Assembly: GCA_948567375.1 (NCBI GenBank)
Contig: OX419760.1
Location: 58,590,001-58,654,000, forward strand
From: Lunularia cruciata
Lineage: Eukaryota; Streptophyta; Marchantiopsida; Lunulariales; Lunulariaceae
Direction of reading: 5' to 3'
DNA length: 64,000 nucleotides
In this document: in pieces, positions 21,880 to 33,679 of the stretch
How the letters are laid out: every line of letters starts with the position of its first letter
Position numbering within the stretch: position 1 is the stretch's first letter
Made by a program: the position numbers and the translations under genes
Notes under the pieces: model-generated
Databases searched by the model: none
Seen by the model: the letters and a program-made list of their open reading frames with translations, nothing else
What the model was told of the DNA's origin: nothing

Positions 21880-22734
21880 ATCATGCCCTACACTTTGACA
21901 CCTTGACTCTCAAGCCTACTAGATGTAGCCCTAGTAGTGAAGTGGTCAAAGGCCTGCCTAATCTGATCTATAGGGCCCATGATGTGTGTATCATCTGCCA
22001 AGGAGTAAAATACACAACCTTGCATGACCAAAGTTGTAGGTAAGAGAGCTCTAAAGTGAACCATGAAAATAAGGATCCCCCTAAAGAATCTCCCTTATAT
22101 GTACCAATAGTTGACTCCAAGATGGTAACTCCCTCTTGTGAACAATAATCTTGGTAGGAAAAGGAAGTAAAGCCATAAAAGAGTAAAGGAGAGCCATAAA
22201 AGACCACATAAAAGGAATAAGACTCACCAAGGATCCACCAACCTTCCTAAGCTCTCTAAAGATGGATGCTTGTGAGATGCTATTAAATTGTTCTCAACAT
22301 CCACTTGTAGGAAGAGTCACTCCAAATGGATATCTTGAAGAGACCCTAATGCTTAGAGATATAGCCTCATATCCTCCAAGTGTAGCTACTCCAAATTGAT
22401 GTGGTATGAGGTGTTATTAGAAGTGAGAACAATGTTGAAGTACAATGGTGCAGCCGGCCAAATGCATAAAGATCTCTCCAATAGCAATCGGTCCAATGCT
22501 CCACTTGTCCTTCTCAATCATGAGAAATTTACTAGCACCTAACACCCTACTAACAAACATAGGAATGTCTCCTCTTGCTACTATTTTAGCCACCTAAAAC
22601 AACTTGGTAAAACCACTAGAAGGATCATTGACTTGAAAAGATCTCTAAGATGATCATATACCATCTTTGACAAGTCTCTTGAGGAAAGGCAAGAGATAGT
22701 GCACAATGCTTGTGCAAAAAGTGACCTATCAAGA
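21880..22734 (-). mobile_element. LINE copy 2, reverse transcriptase palm segment (broken)
   Basis: On the minus strand, traces of the non-LTR reverse transcriptase appear in the correct order: VLGASKFLMIEKDKW and GPIAIGE (about 22.4-22.6 kb), GVTILESTIGT-GDSLGG (about 22.1 kb), and the catalytic block LADDTHIMGP (about 21.96 kb). Frameshifts and stops separate them. The 5' end is lost at the junction with the gypsy-A remnant. Confidence 0.8.
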
Positions 22735-23758
22735 CATAAAGAGTAGTTGCTATGGTTTGAGTAGAGCAAGCCCAAAGGAAAAAAAATGAGAGCTATGAAA
22801 AGAGGCAAGGCAAGAAGAAGGTGGAGCCTTTCAAAGAAGGTGATCAAGTAATGTTGTTTGATTCCATTTGATTCAAGAGAGTGCAAAAGAAGTTTTTGCC
22901 AAAGTACTTAGGACCTTTCATAATGGAGAAGGTGTGGGGCAATTACACCTATGATCTCAAGGAGTTGGGAGGAAGATACTTTGATAGGATTAACCATGAT
23001 AAGTTGAAGATATATCATAGAAGTAGAGATACCTTCACTTTGAGGACAAAGTGAAAACTTAGTCCGAGGGTAAATGTAACACCCATTTATGCATTTATAT
23101 GGTATTATGATATTTAGATTGGTAGTACAAGTACTTGAGAGATATTATTTATATAGATAAAGAATATTTCTACATTAGTCATTATTAAGTAAAGTTACTC
23201 ATAGCTAAGATAGAGGAGATCTTACTTTAGAGGAAGTGGAAAGCACCATTATTTTGGATTCTAATATGTTGACTTGGTACTATCCTAGGTGTTTGGCTTT
23301 GAGGAAAGAGTTGAGAACTCTTGGGCTCGCAAGCCTTTTTGTTTTGGATTCTTCTATAGTCCAAAGATAGCCCATGTGAAGGAATCCTTGACTAAGTGGT
23401 TGGGTCAAGATAAGATCACATGTTTAGTGGAATATACCCATGTGGATAGATATTCCTTTATAATTTTTGACTTTACTTGACTTTTAGCCTAATAAATTTA
23501 GTTATTATGGTAAATAGTAACTTTAGTGCATAACTATTTCACAAGTATATAAACTAGGGGTGAGGAGGTACTCATCATCCTTTCATTTGCAACTATTTCT
23601 CTCTCATTGATTTCTCTAGTAAGCAATGTCGTGAGTCTTGGAATGTTAGTCTTGAAGGAGTATGATGGAGTTGGGGTTCCTTTCCTTCTTAGTCCATGGT
23701 GCGCTACCTATAATAGCCATAAGAGGTTCATCTTCAGTGAGAGAGAGGCCGGCTCACA
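22735..23758 (+). mobile_element. 5'-truncated gypsy-A relative with 3' LTR
   Basis: 22735-23060 encodes, with stops, the integrase C-terminus of the gypsy-A family (KRQGKKKVEPFKEGD; KKFLPKYLGPFIMEKVWGNY). A polypurine tract CCGAGGGTAAA follows, then an LTR at 23075-23758. The rest of the element is missing. It lies in opposite orientation to gypsy-A at 11554-19603. Confidence 0.9.
23075..23758 (+). repeat. Gypsy-A family LTR (third copy)
   Basis: 684 bp, TGTAACACCC...GGCTCACA. It is visibly more diverged than the pair at 11554 and 18911 but keeps the TATATAAAC box at 23546-23554. Confidence 0.9.
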
Positions 23759-24649
23759 GATCGTGATGGAGGATTGCGGTCCCGTTCTCGTGTGAACTCA
23801 AAAGCTGGTTCTATAGAACTACTTTGGAATTAGTCCACATTGATGATTTCAACTCATGTTGGCCTTATAAATCCTAACAGTCATTTTCTCATATTTCTAT
23901 GGTCAAAAGCTCCAACTTTCAACCACTAAGAGTGAATTGCAAAGTGGGGTTTAGGATTTACCCTGGGATTCCATAAGCACCATGTCCCCACATTTCAAAT
24001 GTAATTATTAGATGTATTAATGCTTATACATATCATATTACACATTTCAAATAAAATTCCATTATTACACTTGTTAATGTTTATAGACATCCTATTAATC
24101 TTTTGACCAGTAAGAATTTCAGATCTCACAATTTTTGTGATTTGTGGGATTTTATGGCTTTATCCCGCAAACCCACTTGGTATCCTCTATGCACCAAACA
24201 TAAAATTTTTGGGATGAATTGTAAATTCACCTTACGGCCTCCTTATAGACCCAAGAAAACCCCATTTGAAACCCATATGGTGTCCTGAAGACAAGCATTA
24301 AATAGATTAGTACACATATATAAGCAGTCCTCTCACACTTTGCTCCAATCTAGCCAAGTTACGATCCACTCTTCTCCCACTTGTGTTTCGTTTCACCCAT
24401 CTTCAAAGCTCTATATGTTGCTCTTCTTTCTCTATTTGATTGTCCTTTTCCCCTTTCAATTTTGTATTCTAATCTGGATATTTCTCTGTTTGATTGTCCT
24501 TTATCCTTGCTTGTTAGTATTGACTGATGTTTTCAGTTTTCTGGAAGTATTTCTCATCAATGATGTCTTTACTTCTGTTTATTTTCACAATGTTAGATTT
24601 CATTTCAAGGAGGGAAGGAGGTCCTTGGCAAGAAGCAAAGAAAAGGCAG
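23759..24649. other. No recognisable gene; possible core promoter
   Basis: AT-rich sequence. CATATATAAG at 24315-24324 followed by a pyrimidine-rich stretch looks like a core promoter. A following frame (24340-24660, +) is a Leu/Phe-rich low-complexity peptide, probably not coding. It may be leftover sequence upstream of element C. Confidence 0.3.
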
Positions 24650-26756
24650 TATGTTGGTAGATGTTACTTAGTATGCCATTGTATCAAACTTAGCTTCAGC
24701 CAATGCAGATATCACTTTTAAGTAGTTGTGTGAAGACAACAAGCTCTACAAGTGTCAACTATTATTGGCACTCCAAAAGGTATAGAAGAGAAACTTACCT
24801 AAAGTGCCAACCATTTTCATGATAGAACTTGAAGACTTAGGCTCCCCAAAAGTAGAACTGGAAATCAAGGAATGTATAATCCAATCTATATCTATCAATT
24901 TTGGATCTGGGGTGAATGTGATGATAGAAGATACTGCTCACAAGTTAGGATATACTACCTTTGAACCTACTCCTTTCATCTTGAGATTTTTTTATCAAAT
25001 ATGAAGAGGACCCTTGGGAATGTTATTGAATGTCCTGACCACTATTGGAGGAGTGATATTTCCCTTAGATTTCATTATGCATTGCCCATGAAAAAAGTAG
25101 GCTATCCACTACTAATTGGCAGACCATGGTTGTATGGTGCTCAAGTTAGTGTAGATTGGCACCAACATACCTTGCATTTCCAAGATCCTATGGAATCATA
25201 TTCCAAGTCAGTGGCATTATGCTAGAAAGAAGGTCCACATTTAGAAAAACCCTATCATTAGAAGAGGACTACATAGATAGTACTTCTAGTTATTCCAAAA
25301 TGACATCAGAGGAGGAAGTTGAAGTGCACCACTTGGATGTACCATGAGATCAAGGAAGAGGCCAAAGAGGGAAGAGGAAAATATGTCATTACTCAGAATG
25401 AATCATGTGGATGGCATTGTCAACCTAGATGACTCTTAGGAGGTCTTAGTAGCAAAAAAGGGAACGCCTTGAAGCTCTCTAAGTATGTGTCATAGGAAGA
25501 ATGTGAAGGATATGTGGCACTATTCTGAGAGTATCAAGATGTCTTTGCTTGGAAGATCGAGTAAATGTGTGGCATACCATGTCAAATTGGTGATCACTTC
25601 ATTGATCTAGAAGTAGGCATAGTGCCAGTCAAACAACACCAATAACAACCAATAACCCAAAGTACCCATTCCTAATAAAGGATGAAATAAATAAGTATCT
25701 CCAAGCTGGCATAATCTTTCTTGTGCTTAGTAGCAAATTGGTGTCCTCTATTGTGGTGGTACCTAAGAAAAAGACAAGAAAGATTCAAGTTTGTCAAGAT
25801 TTGAGGAAGCTAAATGCAGCTACAAAGAAGGATCACCATCCTCTACCCTTCACAAACACAATCTCAGATCAAGTTGCAAGCCATGAGTGCTATAGTTTCT
25901 TGGAGTTATTTTTAGGATACAACCAAGTGACCATTTGAGAGAAAGATAGGGACAAGACTACCTTCACCACCAATTGCGGCACCTATGCTTACAATTAGAA
26001 TTCCATTCAGGTTATGCAATGCACTTGTGACTTTTCAAGGAATGACAAGAGTCATCTTTAAGGATTACTTGAGTAAGTTTATCAAAATCTTCATAGAGAA
26101 TTTATGTGTTTTTGGAAAGGGAAGGGGACATCTTTCCTTCCTAGGAATACATTGGATAGATGCCAATTCACTAGGCTATCCTTAGACTTGAGAAGTTCTA
26201 CTTTGCCATGAGTGAAGGGATACTCCTTGGACACTAAGTATCAAGTAGAGGTGCGGAGGTAGATGTCAAAAAGGTCAAATCAATCAAGGCTTTGGAAGCA
26301 CCAAGGAACTTGAGAGAACTTTGAGCTTTTCTAGGACATGTAGTTTACTACATGAGGTTTATAGCATAGTATGCAACTTTGGCAGCACCACTCACCACAC
26401 TACAAAAGAAATCAGAAGAGTATGTGTGATCAAGATAATATGAGCAGGCCTTGTAGTAATGAAGACCAAGTTAGTAGAAGCACCTATCATGTGAGCTTCT
26501 GATTGGGATAGCTTGTTTCATGTGTATGTAGATACATCTTTAGCAGCAATAGGAGTAGTTCTTAGTCAAAAGGACAATAGTAAGAAAGATTTTCCAATTT
26601 CTTTTGCCAGTAGACAACTATAGATGTTGAGAAAAGGTACACCACTACAAAAAGAGAGGCACTCAGAATGGTGTATGCATGTATACAAATAAATTTCTAG
26701 GTTACAAGTTTCATCATTTTCTAGTTTACAAGTTTGTGTTTCTTGTAGATCATCTT
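24650..26756 (+). pseudogene. Element C (Ty3/gypsy) pol, left part: protease, reverse transcriptase, RNase H start
   Basis: These are degenerate plus-strand frames of a gypsy polyprotein. Protease: INFGSGVNVMIEDTAHKLGY (about 24.9 kb) and LLIGRPWLYGAQV (about 25.1 kb). Reverse transcriptase: VVVPKKKTRKIQVCQDLRKL and FLGYNQV (25.7-25.9 kb). The catalytic Asp pair is replaced (FIENLCVFG at about 26.1 kb). RNase H: VYVDTSLAAIGVVLSQ at about 26.5 kb. The 3' edge is in the RNase H region at the insertion site of element B and continues in phase at 42051. The 5' edge is uncertain; no 5' LTR was found. Confidence 0.85.
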
Positions 26757-29700
26757 TGTGACAACACGGCAAGTATCACTTTTGTGGCAATCAATAAGTA
26801 AAGTTTGTTCTCACATAGATATGAGTCAAACATGGTTAAATATAAAGTAAAACAGTAACAAACAGTTCTTTTTGGTTACGTCTTTAATCTCTCAAGTAGA
26901 AACCACACAAAAAAGAGAGTGACAAGCATTGATTTTCAGTCTTGTTGCAAAAAAATCATAATCACAATTTCTTTCTAAACAAACTTTGATTGTGATGATT
27001 CAAACTCTTTTGAAGAAGGTCACTTCACTACTAAAACAACTTCGCCTTGGAATTTTGTTCGACCTCTCCATATAAAACACAATTTCCTCAATCAACATTG
27101 TTTTGCATCAATCCAATGTTGCACTCACAAATGTTGAAATACTACTAACACTACACCTCCTCACGGATCGATCAAGGCATTGCTTTGATTGCTATCCACT
27201 CAAGATCAAACACATTAAGTGAAATCAGAGATGTGGAATCCAACATCCAACACTCAGATTTCCACTTTGAAATTCTCCTTACACTCACAAACATACACAA
27301 AGAATTGATACTCAAAATTAAGCTTAAACAATGAGCATTGAGTTAGAGCACTTCTCTTTACTCAACTTCAAAAATATGAATACTAAACAACAAATATCTA
27401 TGAATGTCTCTTTTAAATAGGCAGAGCACTTTGATATTTACTAACAAATATTACCATTCTATAACAACTTGCCAACCTATAGATTTGAAATGACAAACCA
27501 CTTCTTTGTATCTACTTCTTCAAATCTCAAATCTTTTATTACTCCGATCTGATGTCAACCTCAACTTTGGCTCCCAAACCCGATGTTCCTTCATGCATTT
27601 CCCCTTCTTCAGGTCTATCTAATACTACTCCTTTATCCACTATTTCTACTATTCTTTAGTCTGAACTACAATTGAATTCATGGGTAATCTATCTACTTCT
27701 TTATCAGCTTACCCACTCTTCTTTAATGTCTCACACAACTCACCCAAAATACTTGCACTCCTACTTTAAAGAATTTGGACTTCTTATCCACCTTCACCTC
27801 ACTACAAATTCTATCTAAGTCTGATCTAACAAAATCTAATTTGAGACAAACATTGTCTCCCACTTCTAACATTTTCCTATCTACTCAATCTCTCAAGAAA
27901 ATCAATAGATTGTTCAAGTCCACCTCCTTCACTTTCCTTCTTCTCATCTCTTGCACCAACAACTTCAATTTGTGCAACCTTGCTTCTTCTAACTTAATCT
28001 CAACTTCAGTACTTAGCATCACTTTCAACTCTTTCATGATTGCTCCTATCGCATCCAACTCCATACTCAAAACTACATTCTCCTTACTTCTCTCTACTTC
28101 CAATTCATTCCGGTACATTGTCAGCTTGTACTAAAATTTGGCCTTCAGTGCCACCTTCTCTTCCACATACTTGACCAGTTGACCTTCAACACTTCTGATC
28201 AACCCTTGCAATTATTCTTCTTCTTGATGCCAATCTGCTAACTCTTGTTACCAAGCTTGATCCTTCTTTGCTGCACTCCTCTTCGTACTCTCTAGCTCTG
28301 CCTACAAGAATCACTGCCCCAATTGCCTTAGAGTGTATTACTTCTACCCTTGCATTGGTAACTTCTCACTTCATCTTCTCAATCAACACCTTCTATTCCC
28401 TTAGTTCTTCATTGCACTTTACAAACTTCTCCTACAAGGTATCCAAGTTTTTCCTCCAAAGAATTGCTTGAGCCCAAAGTTCTTCCGCTTCCTTCTCCCC
28501 TTGTGTTAGCTTACTCCTTAACTCCAAGGTCTCTTCACTCCAATACCTTACCACTCCCTACTCATCCTTCACTCCAAGATGATCTTTCTTCCGCTTTGCT
28601 TTCTTTTGTTGTAGATGAACCAACAAAGGACAAACAATCTTTGATCGATATTCAACTCGGATGTATCTTCCTTCTTTGTCTTTGGTAGGTGCATCTTTGG
28701 CTGGTGCCTTAAGCCTTATTCTTTGGCTTGTGCCTAATACACAATCTTTGTATTTTTTATGTCTCACCCTCCTAGCTCTCCTCTTTGTCTTTGACTTTGC
28801 TTGGTCCTGTAATTATAATATGAGCACTTCTCTTTGATCTTGCTGCTCTTGGAAATACCAAGGCAACCTCTCCTACTTGTTCATCTTCCAACTCAATTTC
28901 TGAAAACTCAAGACAGGCTTGTCTCCTCCTTCCATATGGTCGATTGCCTCATGAAACTCCCACTCTTCTCCTCCAACAATCCCTTCTCTTGATTGCTGAA
29001 CTTTGGCCTCTCCTTCATTGCCACTACTAGACTCTCCACTCTACAATGTGAATTCTTCTTCTTCTCTTGAGGCTTCACCCTTTGACTCAATTTCTCCTTT
29101 TGATTTGTCCTCCAAAGACAATTCCTTCACTTCTACTAGTGTAGGCTTCAAATTCAATCTTTGCATCTTTTGGGGTTGCACCGGCATTATCTGTCCTTCA
29201 GGTCTACTTCTCTTTCTTGGCATAGGTATCTCTATTGCCACTATCCTCTCCTTACCACTATTCAAGTAGTAGTCATTGCCTTCATGCACCCGCTCAACAT
29301 AATATTGTTCATCCCCATTTGCTTCTCTTTGTAAATCAGGGTGAAAGTGGGACATTATCCATCCTCTCTCCTCTGAGCTAAGTAGGTTTAATCTAAAGTA
29401 GAAGTGGGCTGCAAAGGGTACAAAATAGTGGGGTGGCATATCTATTCTCCAACTAGTAATCATCTATCTAACTAATTGATGCAAACACTTTGCCCAATCT
29501 ACCGCCTCTCTTGCAAACATCTAGTGGAAAAATATTCCCTATTGCATCATTACATAGATGGTTCACTTTGGCTTGAACATAGCCATCATTGCATTGACAA
29601 TCATCCTTTGTATTTGGGTCTTTATAACTATCCACCTTGTACATGTTCTTGGTACGAGGTCTATTGAAAGAATTCCTCACTTTGGCAGTTTCTTCCAAAG

Positions 29701-30236
29701 AGTCATACTTCCAATAGAAGATGACTTCTCCTACTACTCTTGCTTCTCTCCCTAGGATTAATCTCCAATCCAACTTGGTCCATCAAGCCGGATTTGCTCT
29801 CTTCTCTTCATGCTTGGGCCTGTCTCTGCATTTGCTGGCAATGATTTCTGTAATGAACCCTGGAAAGCTCAAATTCCAGTTCTAGGCCGGAAACGTGATG
29901 CAAAGTCTAGCCAAGACTTTGATCCTTGCAACCACATCTAATCAACAAAAAAACAAACATCTAATAAACCACTTACTGCACTCTAAGTATTTCCCTTTGG
30001 GGCCATTTTGTACTTCCTCACTCTCTATTTATCAAAGATCAAACCCAAGACTCTAACCTACTCCTGTTGCATGCTCATAGTTTGCATTCCTTTGGGATGA
30101 CTCTGAATAGGAATCAGATATTGTCTAGACATTGCAGCACTTCCTCACCAAAATCTTAATTTTATAGTCCTTCGCTGATCAGTTATTCTTCAATTAATTC
30201 CCCATTTACCCACTAATTTTGTAGGTTGGTTTCTTG
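26757..30236 (-). repeat. Element B 3' LTR, outer part (with LTR-internal ORF relic)
   Basis: It matches 38309 to about 41755 throughout, including the ORF relic. It ends at TCTTG (30232-30236), where the solo LTR is inserted. The outer end TGTGACAAC lies next to the target duplication ATCTT. Confidence 0.88.
27560..29780 (-). pseudogene. LTR-internal ORF relic, element B 3' LTR
   Basis: Minus-strand frames 29773-29468, 29463-29041 and 28118-27885 are pieces of one broken protein gene, collinear with the relic in the other LTR (39060-41550). N-terminal block: RNSFNRPRTKNMYKVDSYKD. Central block: PPHYFVPFAAHFYFRLNLLS. A basic patch (PMPRKRSR, a possible nuclear localisation signal) precedes a Glu/Ser-rich acidic segment and a Glu/Lys/Leu-rich coiled-coil-like region (EARLHKLKLLVQEMRRRK). 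I do not recognise the family; it is not gag or pol. Confidence 0.6.
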
Positions 30237-32143
30237 TGTGGTACCCACATTTTTCATTTTGGACGAGTTTTGAAGAAGAAGTGTCATGCTTAAACCAAAT
30301 TGAAACCAAATGGAGAAGAAATGAGTGGAAACTTGTGTTTTGATCAGACCCAAGGAAGTCAACTTCATGTAAAAGGAAGAATGATTTGGACTGGATCAAA
30401 CCCAAAGAAGCTTACTTCGTGTTAGAGGAGTAAAAACTTGGATCAGACGCCGAAGGAGGATTTCTTCGCATCGGAATGAAGGTTACAGGTCAGGATTCTT
30501 GTGGGGGCTATATCTCAGTGATCACAAGTCCAAATCAAGCGTGCTATATTGCATTGGAAGCGTCTCATTCAGGGCTTTCTATTGTCACCAAAATCGCAAA
30601 GTTTGGAGTTTTATAAAAGAAGTTACTAGCATTTGAAGTTTCAAGAGTACATATGAAGAGTAGTTTGGTGTCTTCGGGTCAATGTTACTTCGGACTTTGT
30701 ATTTTGGACTTTGGGTTTACATGACTTCGGGTCATGAGACTTCGCCTCAAGAAAAAAATGACTAAATCAGAGATAGCCGGACCTTGGAGTGCAGTGAAGG
30801 TGACCTTGGGAGTTTTGCCCGAGGGATCATATGAAGTTAGAGTAGGGAAAGAAGATAGTTAGGATACCCATGATTTCAATTTCAGTTCAGATTGAAGATG
30901 GAATAGAAATGAAAGGAGAAGTAACAATAGTGAATAAACCCGAAGTGCAAGATCAGACAATAAGTGTCTTTGGTTCAGTTACATGAGTGAGTAAGGGAAA
31001 GTGGGTTACAAATTGAAGGTGTAGATAGTGTATTCATACTTTCAATTAAAATTCTTGATGATGACATAATAGAATTAGTAAAGGAATTGATAGTAGTTAG
31101 ACCCGAGGTAAGAGAGATAGGAGTACAAGTGTCTTTGGATTTGACATTTGACACTTTAGAGAAGAGTGGGTTGGGAGATAGAGATTTAGAAGGCTTAATT
31201 ATGATAGGAATTGCAGATCGAGAAGGAGAAGTGTTAGAATTAGTGGAGCAATTAGGAGTTATGAAACCCGAGGACAAAATATTAGAAAGTAAAATTACTT
31301 TGGGTTTGGGTTTGAAAGCTGATGACGAAATAGATATCGGATCGGAGTAGTAATAGTTTTGAGATATGAAGAGGCAGATATGAAGAGGTGCATTGTCATT
31401 TTGGATCTGCAAGTTATAAAAGTTGTTGTGGAACGGTATAGTTGTTAGAACTGTCAATTGATTCACTATTTAAGAGTGGCATTTGCAGTCTAATGTTGTT
31501 CAATGCTCATTATTTCTGAGAATAGATAAAGCGAAGTGCTGTGAAGCAGTGCTCATCGCTTGAGCTTGATTCCGAGTATCAACTTTGTAATTGTGTTTGT
31601 GAGTGTTTGGAGAATTTTGAAGTGCAAGTCAGTGTGCTTGTTGGATGTTGGATTCCGTAGCCGTGATCTTCATTCTGTGTGTTTGATCCTGAGTGAAGTG
31701 CAATCAAAGCAATGCCTTGACAGATCTGAGAGGAATTGTAGTGTTGGTAGTATTCTGCATTTGTGAGTGCAGTGCAAGGTTGATGTGAAGCAATTTTGAT
31801 TGAGGAAGTTGTGCCTTCAGTGGAGAAGTGGAACACAATTCTGAGGCAAAGTTGTTTTGCAATGAAGTGTTGTTTTTGGATAGCCTGAATCATCACAATC
31901 AAGATTGTTTGGAAAGATTTGAAGGAGTTGTGATTATGGAGTGTTAATTTGTGACAAGACTGCAAGTCAGTGCTTGTTACTCTCTTCTGGGTGTGGTTTC
32001 TACCTGAGAGATTAAAGACACAACCAAGAAGAACTACATTGTTACTGTTTGCTTCGTATTTGACCAATTCTGACTTGTATCTTTGCGGGAATGAACTTTA
32101 CTTACCCGATTACCATAAAAGTGATATTTGCCGGGTTGTCACA
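30237..32143 (+). mobile_element. Solo LTR nested in element B 3' LTR
   Basis: 1907 bp, TGTGGTACCC...GGGTTGTCACA, flanked by TCTTG on both sides (30232-30236, 32144-32148). It belongs to the same family as the LTR it interrupts but lies in opposite orientation. An open frame at 31087-31350 (+, 87 codons: GVQVSLDLTFDTLEK...ADDEIDIGSE) matches the C-terminal end of the LTR-internal ORF. The N-terminal, acidic and most of the coiled-coil parts are absent. Confidence 0.92.
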
Positions 32144-32148
32144 TCTTG

Positions 32149-32456
32149 TCACTCTCAAGTCATCTTGATCCCAAGGTAGTCACTTTCATCCTGTGTACTT
32201 CCTTGATTGGTTGAACCCAAGGAAAAGTTGTTATAGGTTCTTTGGATCAAGTTGCACATCTTGATATGAAGTCCTCTATCTTTGGCTTCATACTTCCATT
32301 TGCTTGACCCGAGTCCTTCTGACTCTAACCTGAGGTTGACTTTGGATCATGCCAAACACACAATTCTTCTTATTCCTTCCTTGTTTAGCTTCCTTCAACT
32401 TTAACCATGCACTTCTTCTTTAAAACTTGTTAAAAACAAAAAATGTGAGTTCCACA
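32149..32456 (-). repeat. Element B 3' LTR, inner part
   Basis: Continuation of the interrupted LTR. It matches 41762-42045 and ends TTCCACA next to the polypurine tract. Confidence 0.88.
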
Positions 32457-32469
32457 TACCCCCTCCCTC
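32457..32469 (-). other. Element B polypurine tract
   Basis: The minus strand reads GAGGGAGGGGGTA, directly before the LTR start TGTGGAACTC. Confidence 0.85.
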
Positions 32470-33560
32470 AAATGTGAGCGTCCTCGCAAACATCAACTTT
32501 GGGTTCTTTGTATAAGTCCAAGTCCACGGTCCAATATTTTTGAACTCTCCACCCATTCACTAGAGTGGAAAATGGATTGCCTTCCAGGTCTACAAGTTGA
32601 TTAGAGCTATTGTCATAAATGTGAATTTCATGGTATGGGCTCATCCACCTTAAGTGCAACTTGCCTGGAAAAAATATTTGGCAATTGTCATATAATAGCA
32701 ACAAATTGCCTTCCTAAACAGCAATAGGCTTTATGCGCTTATCATGCCTGACTTTCCACTGATCTTCTACTTCCTTCATAGTTTGCATTGCATCATCTCT
32801 TTTTTCTTCTAACCATATTAGTTGATGGATCCAAAGATCTTGACTTTCTTCCTCCGACAATCATTCCTCATAAAGGATATGATATGACCATACTTCAAAT
32901 TCAACTGGTAGTATGAGATGCAATCTGTATGTCAAGAAGTATGGAGTTTGTTTGGTGGTGACCTTTTTGGTGTTTCTATATGCCCATAAAGCTGCATGTA
33001 ACTTTGTGTCCCAATTGTAGGCATAATTGACCGTCACCATATGCCAAATTTTTCACATATCCATTTGCTTCTGGATTGTAAGGATTCATCTTCCAATGTT
33101 TAATCTGGAAGTACTTGGTTAGTGCTTCCACCATTGATTTCAAAAAATGAGTCCTCCCATCACTAACTCATTTTAGAGGACATCTATAACATGAAATGAT
33201 GTTTCGGTAGAAAAATTCTACTACTCTTTCTGCATTATATCTCCAAGTTGCCTTGGCTTCAACCATCTTGGTAGCATAATCAATGCAAACCAAGATGTAT
33301 TTCTTCTCATGAATTGGGTCATTGGTTGAATCAAATCCACAAAATCAATTCTCCATTTCTCAAATGGGGCCAATGGCAAAATTGGTCTCAAAGGCCATTG
33401 GGAAGTAGCCATTGGCTTTCTTGTTCTTTGAAAGGCATCACAACTTTGGATATGGGCATGAGTATCCTTGTACATTGTAGGCCACCAATACCCCAATGAA
33501 AGAATTTTCTTTATAGTATTCTTCAAGGCATAGTGTCCTCTCAATGCTTTTGAGTATAAG
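32470..33560 (-). pseudogene. Element B integrase (broken)
   Basis: The frame 33544-33221 carries the HHCC region and first catalytic segment (LSLGYWWPTMYKD; LAPFEKWRIDFVD). 32704-32468 carries the C-terminal module (LLYDNCQIFFPGKLHLRW; VNGWRVQKYW). The stretch between them is recognisable only in pieces. The C-terminal type (NG-R-K-Y) is that of non-chromoviral Tat/Athila-like gypsy elements. Confidence 0.75.
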
Positions 33561-33679
33561 GACTCAATTACTCCTCAACTTCATATGCTTCCAAGCATCT
33601 CCAAAGTACTTCATCTTTGCCCATTTTAAACAAGATGTTGTGTTTTAGCTAGTATGGTCCCATCTTCTTGAGGAAGACT

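Noticed and set aside
22581-22886. 101-codon minus-strand frame as a gene
   Set aside because: It crosses the junction of the LINE relic and the gypsy-A remnant and is antisense to the latter.
24340-24660. 106-codon Leu/Phe-rich frame after a TATA-like box
   Set aside because: No ATG start in good context, low-complexity pyrimidine-rich DNA explains the composition, and no homology is recognisable.
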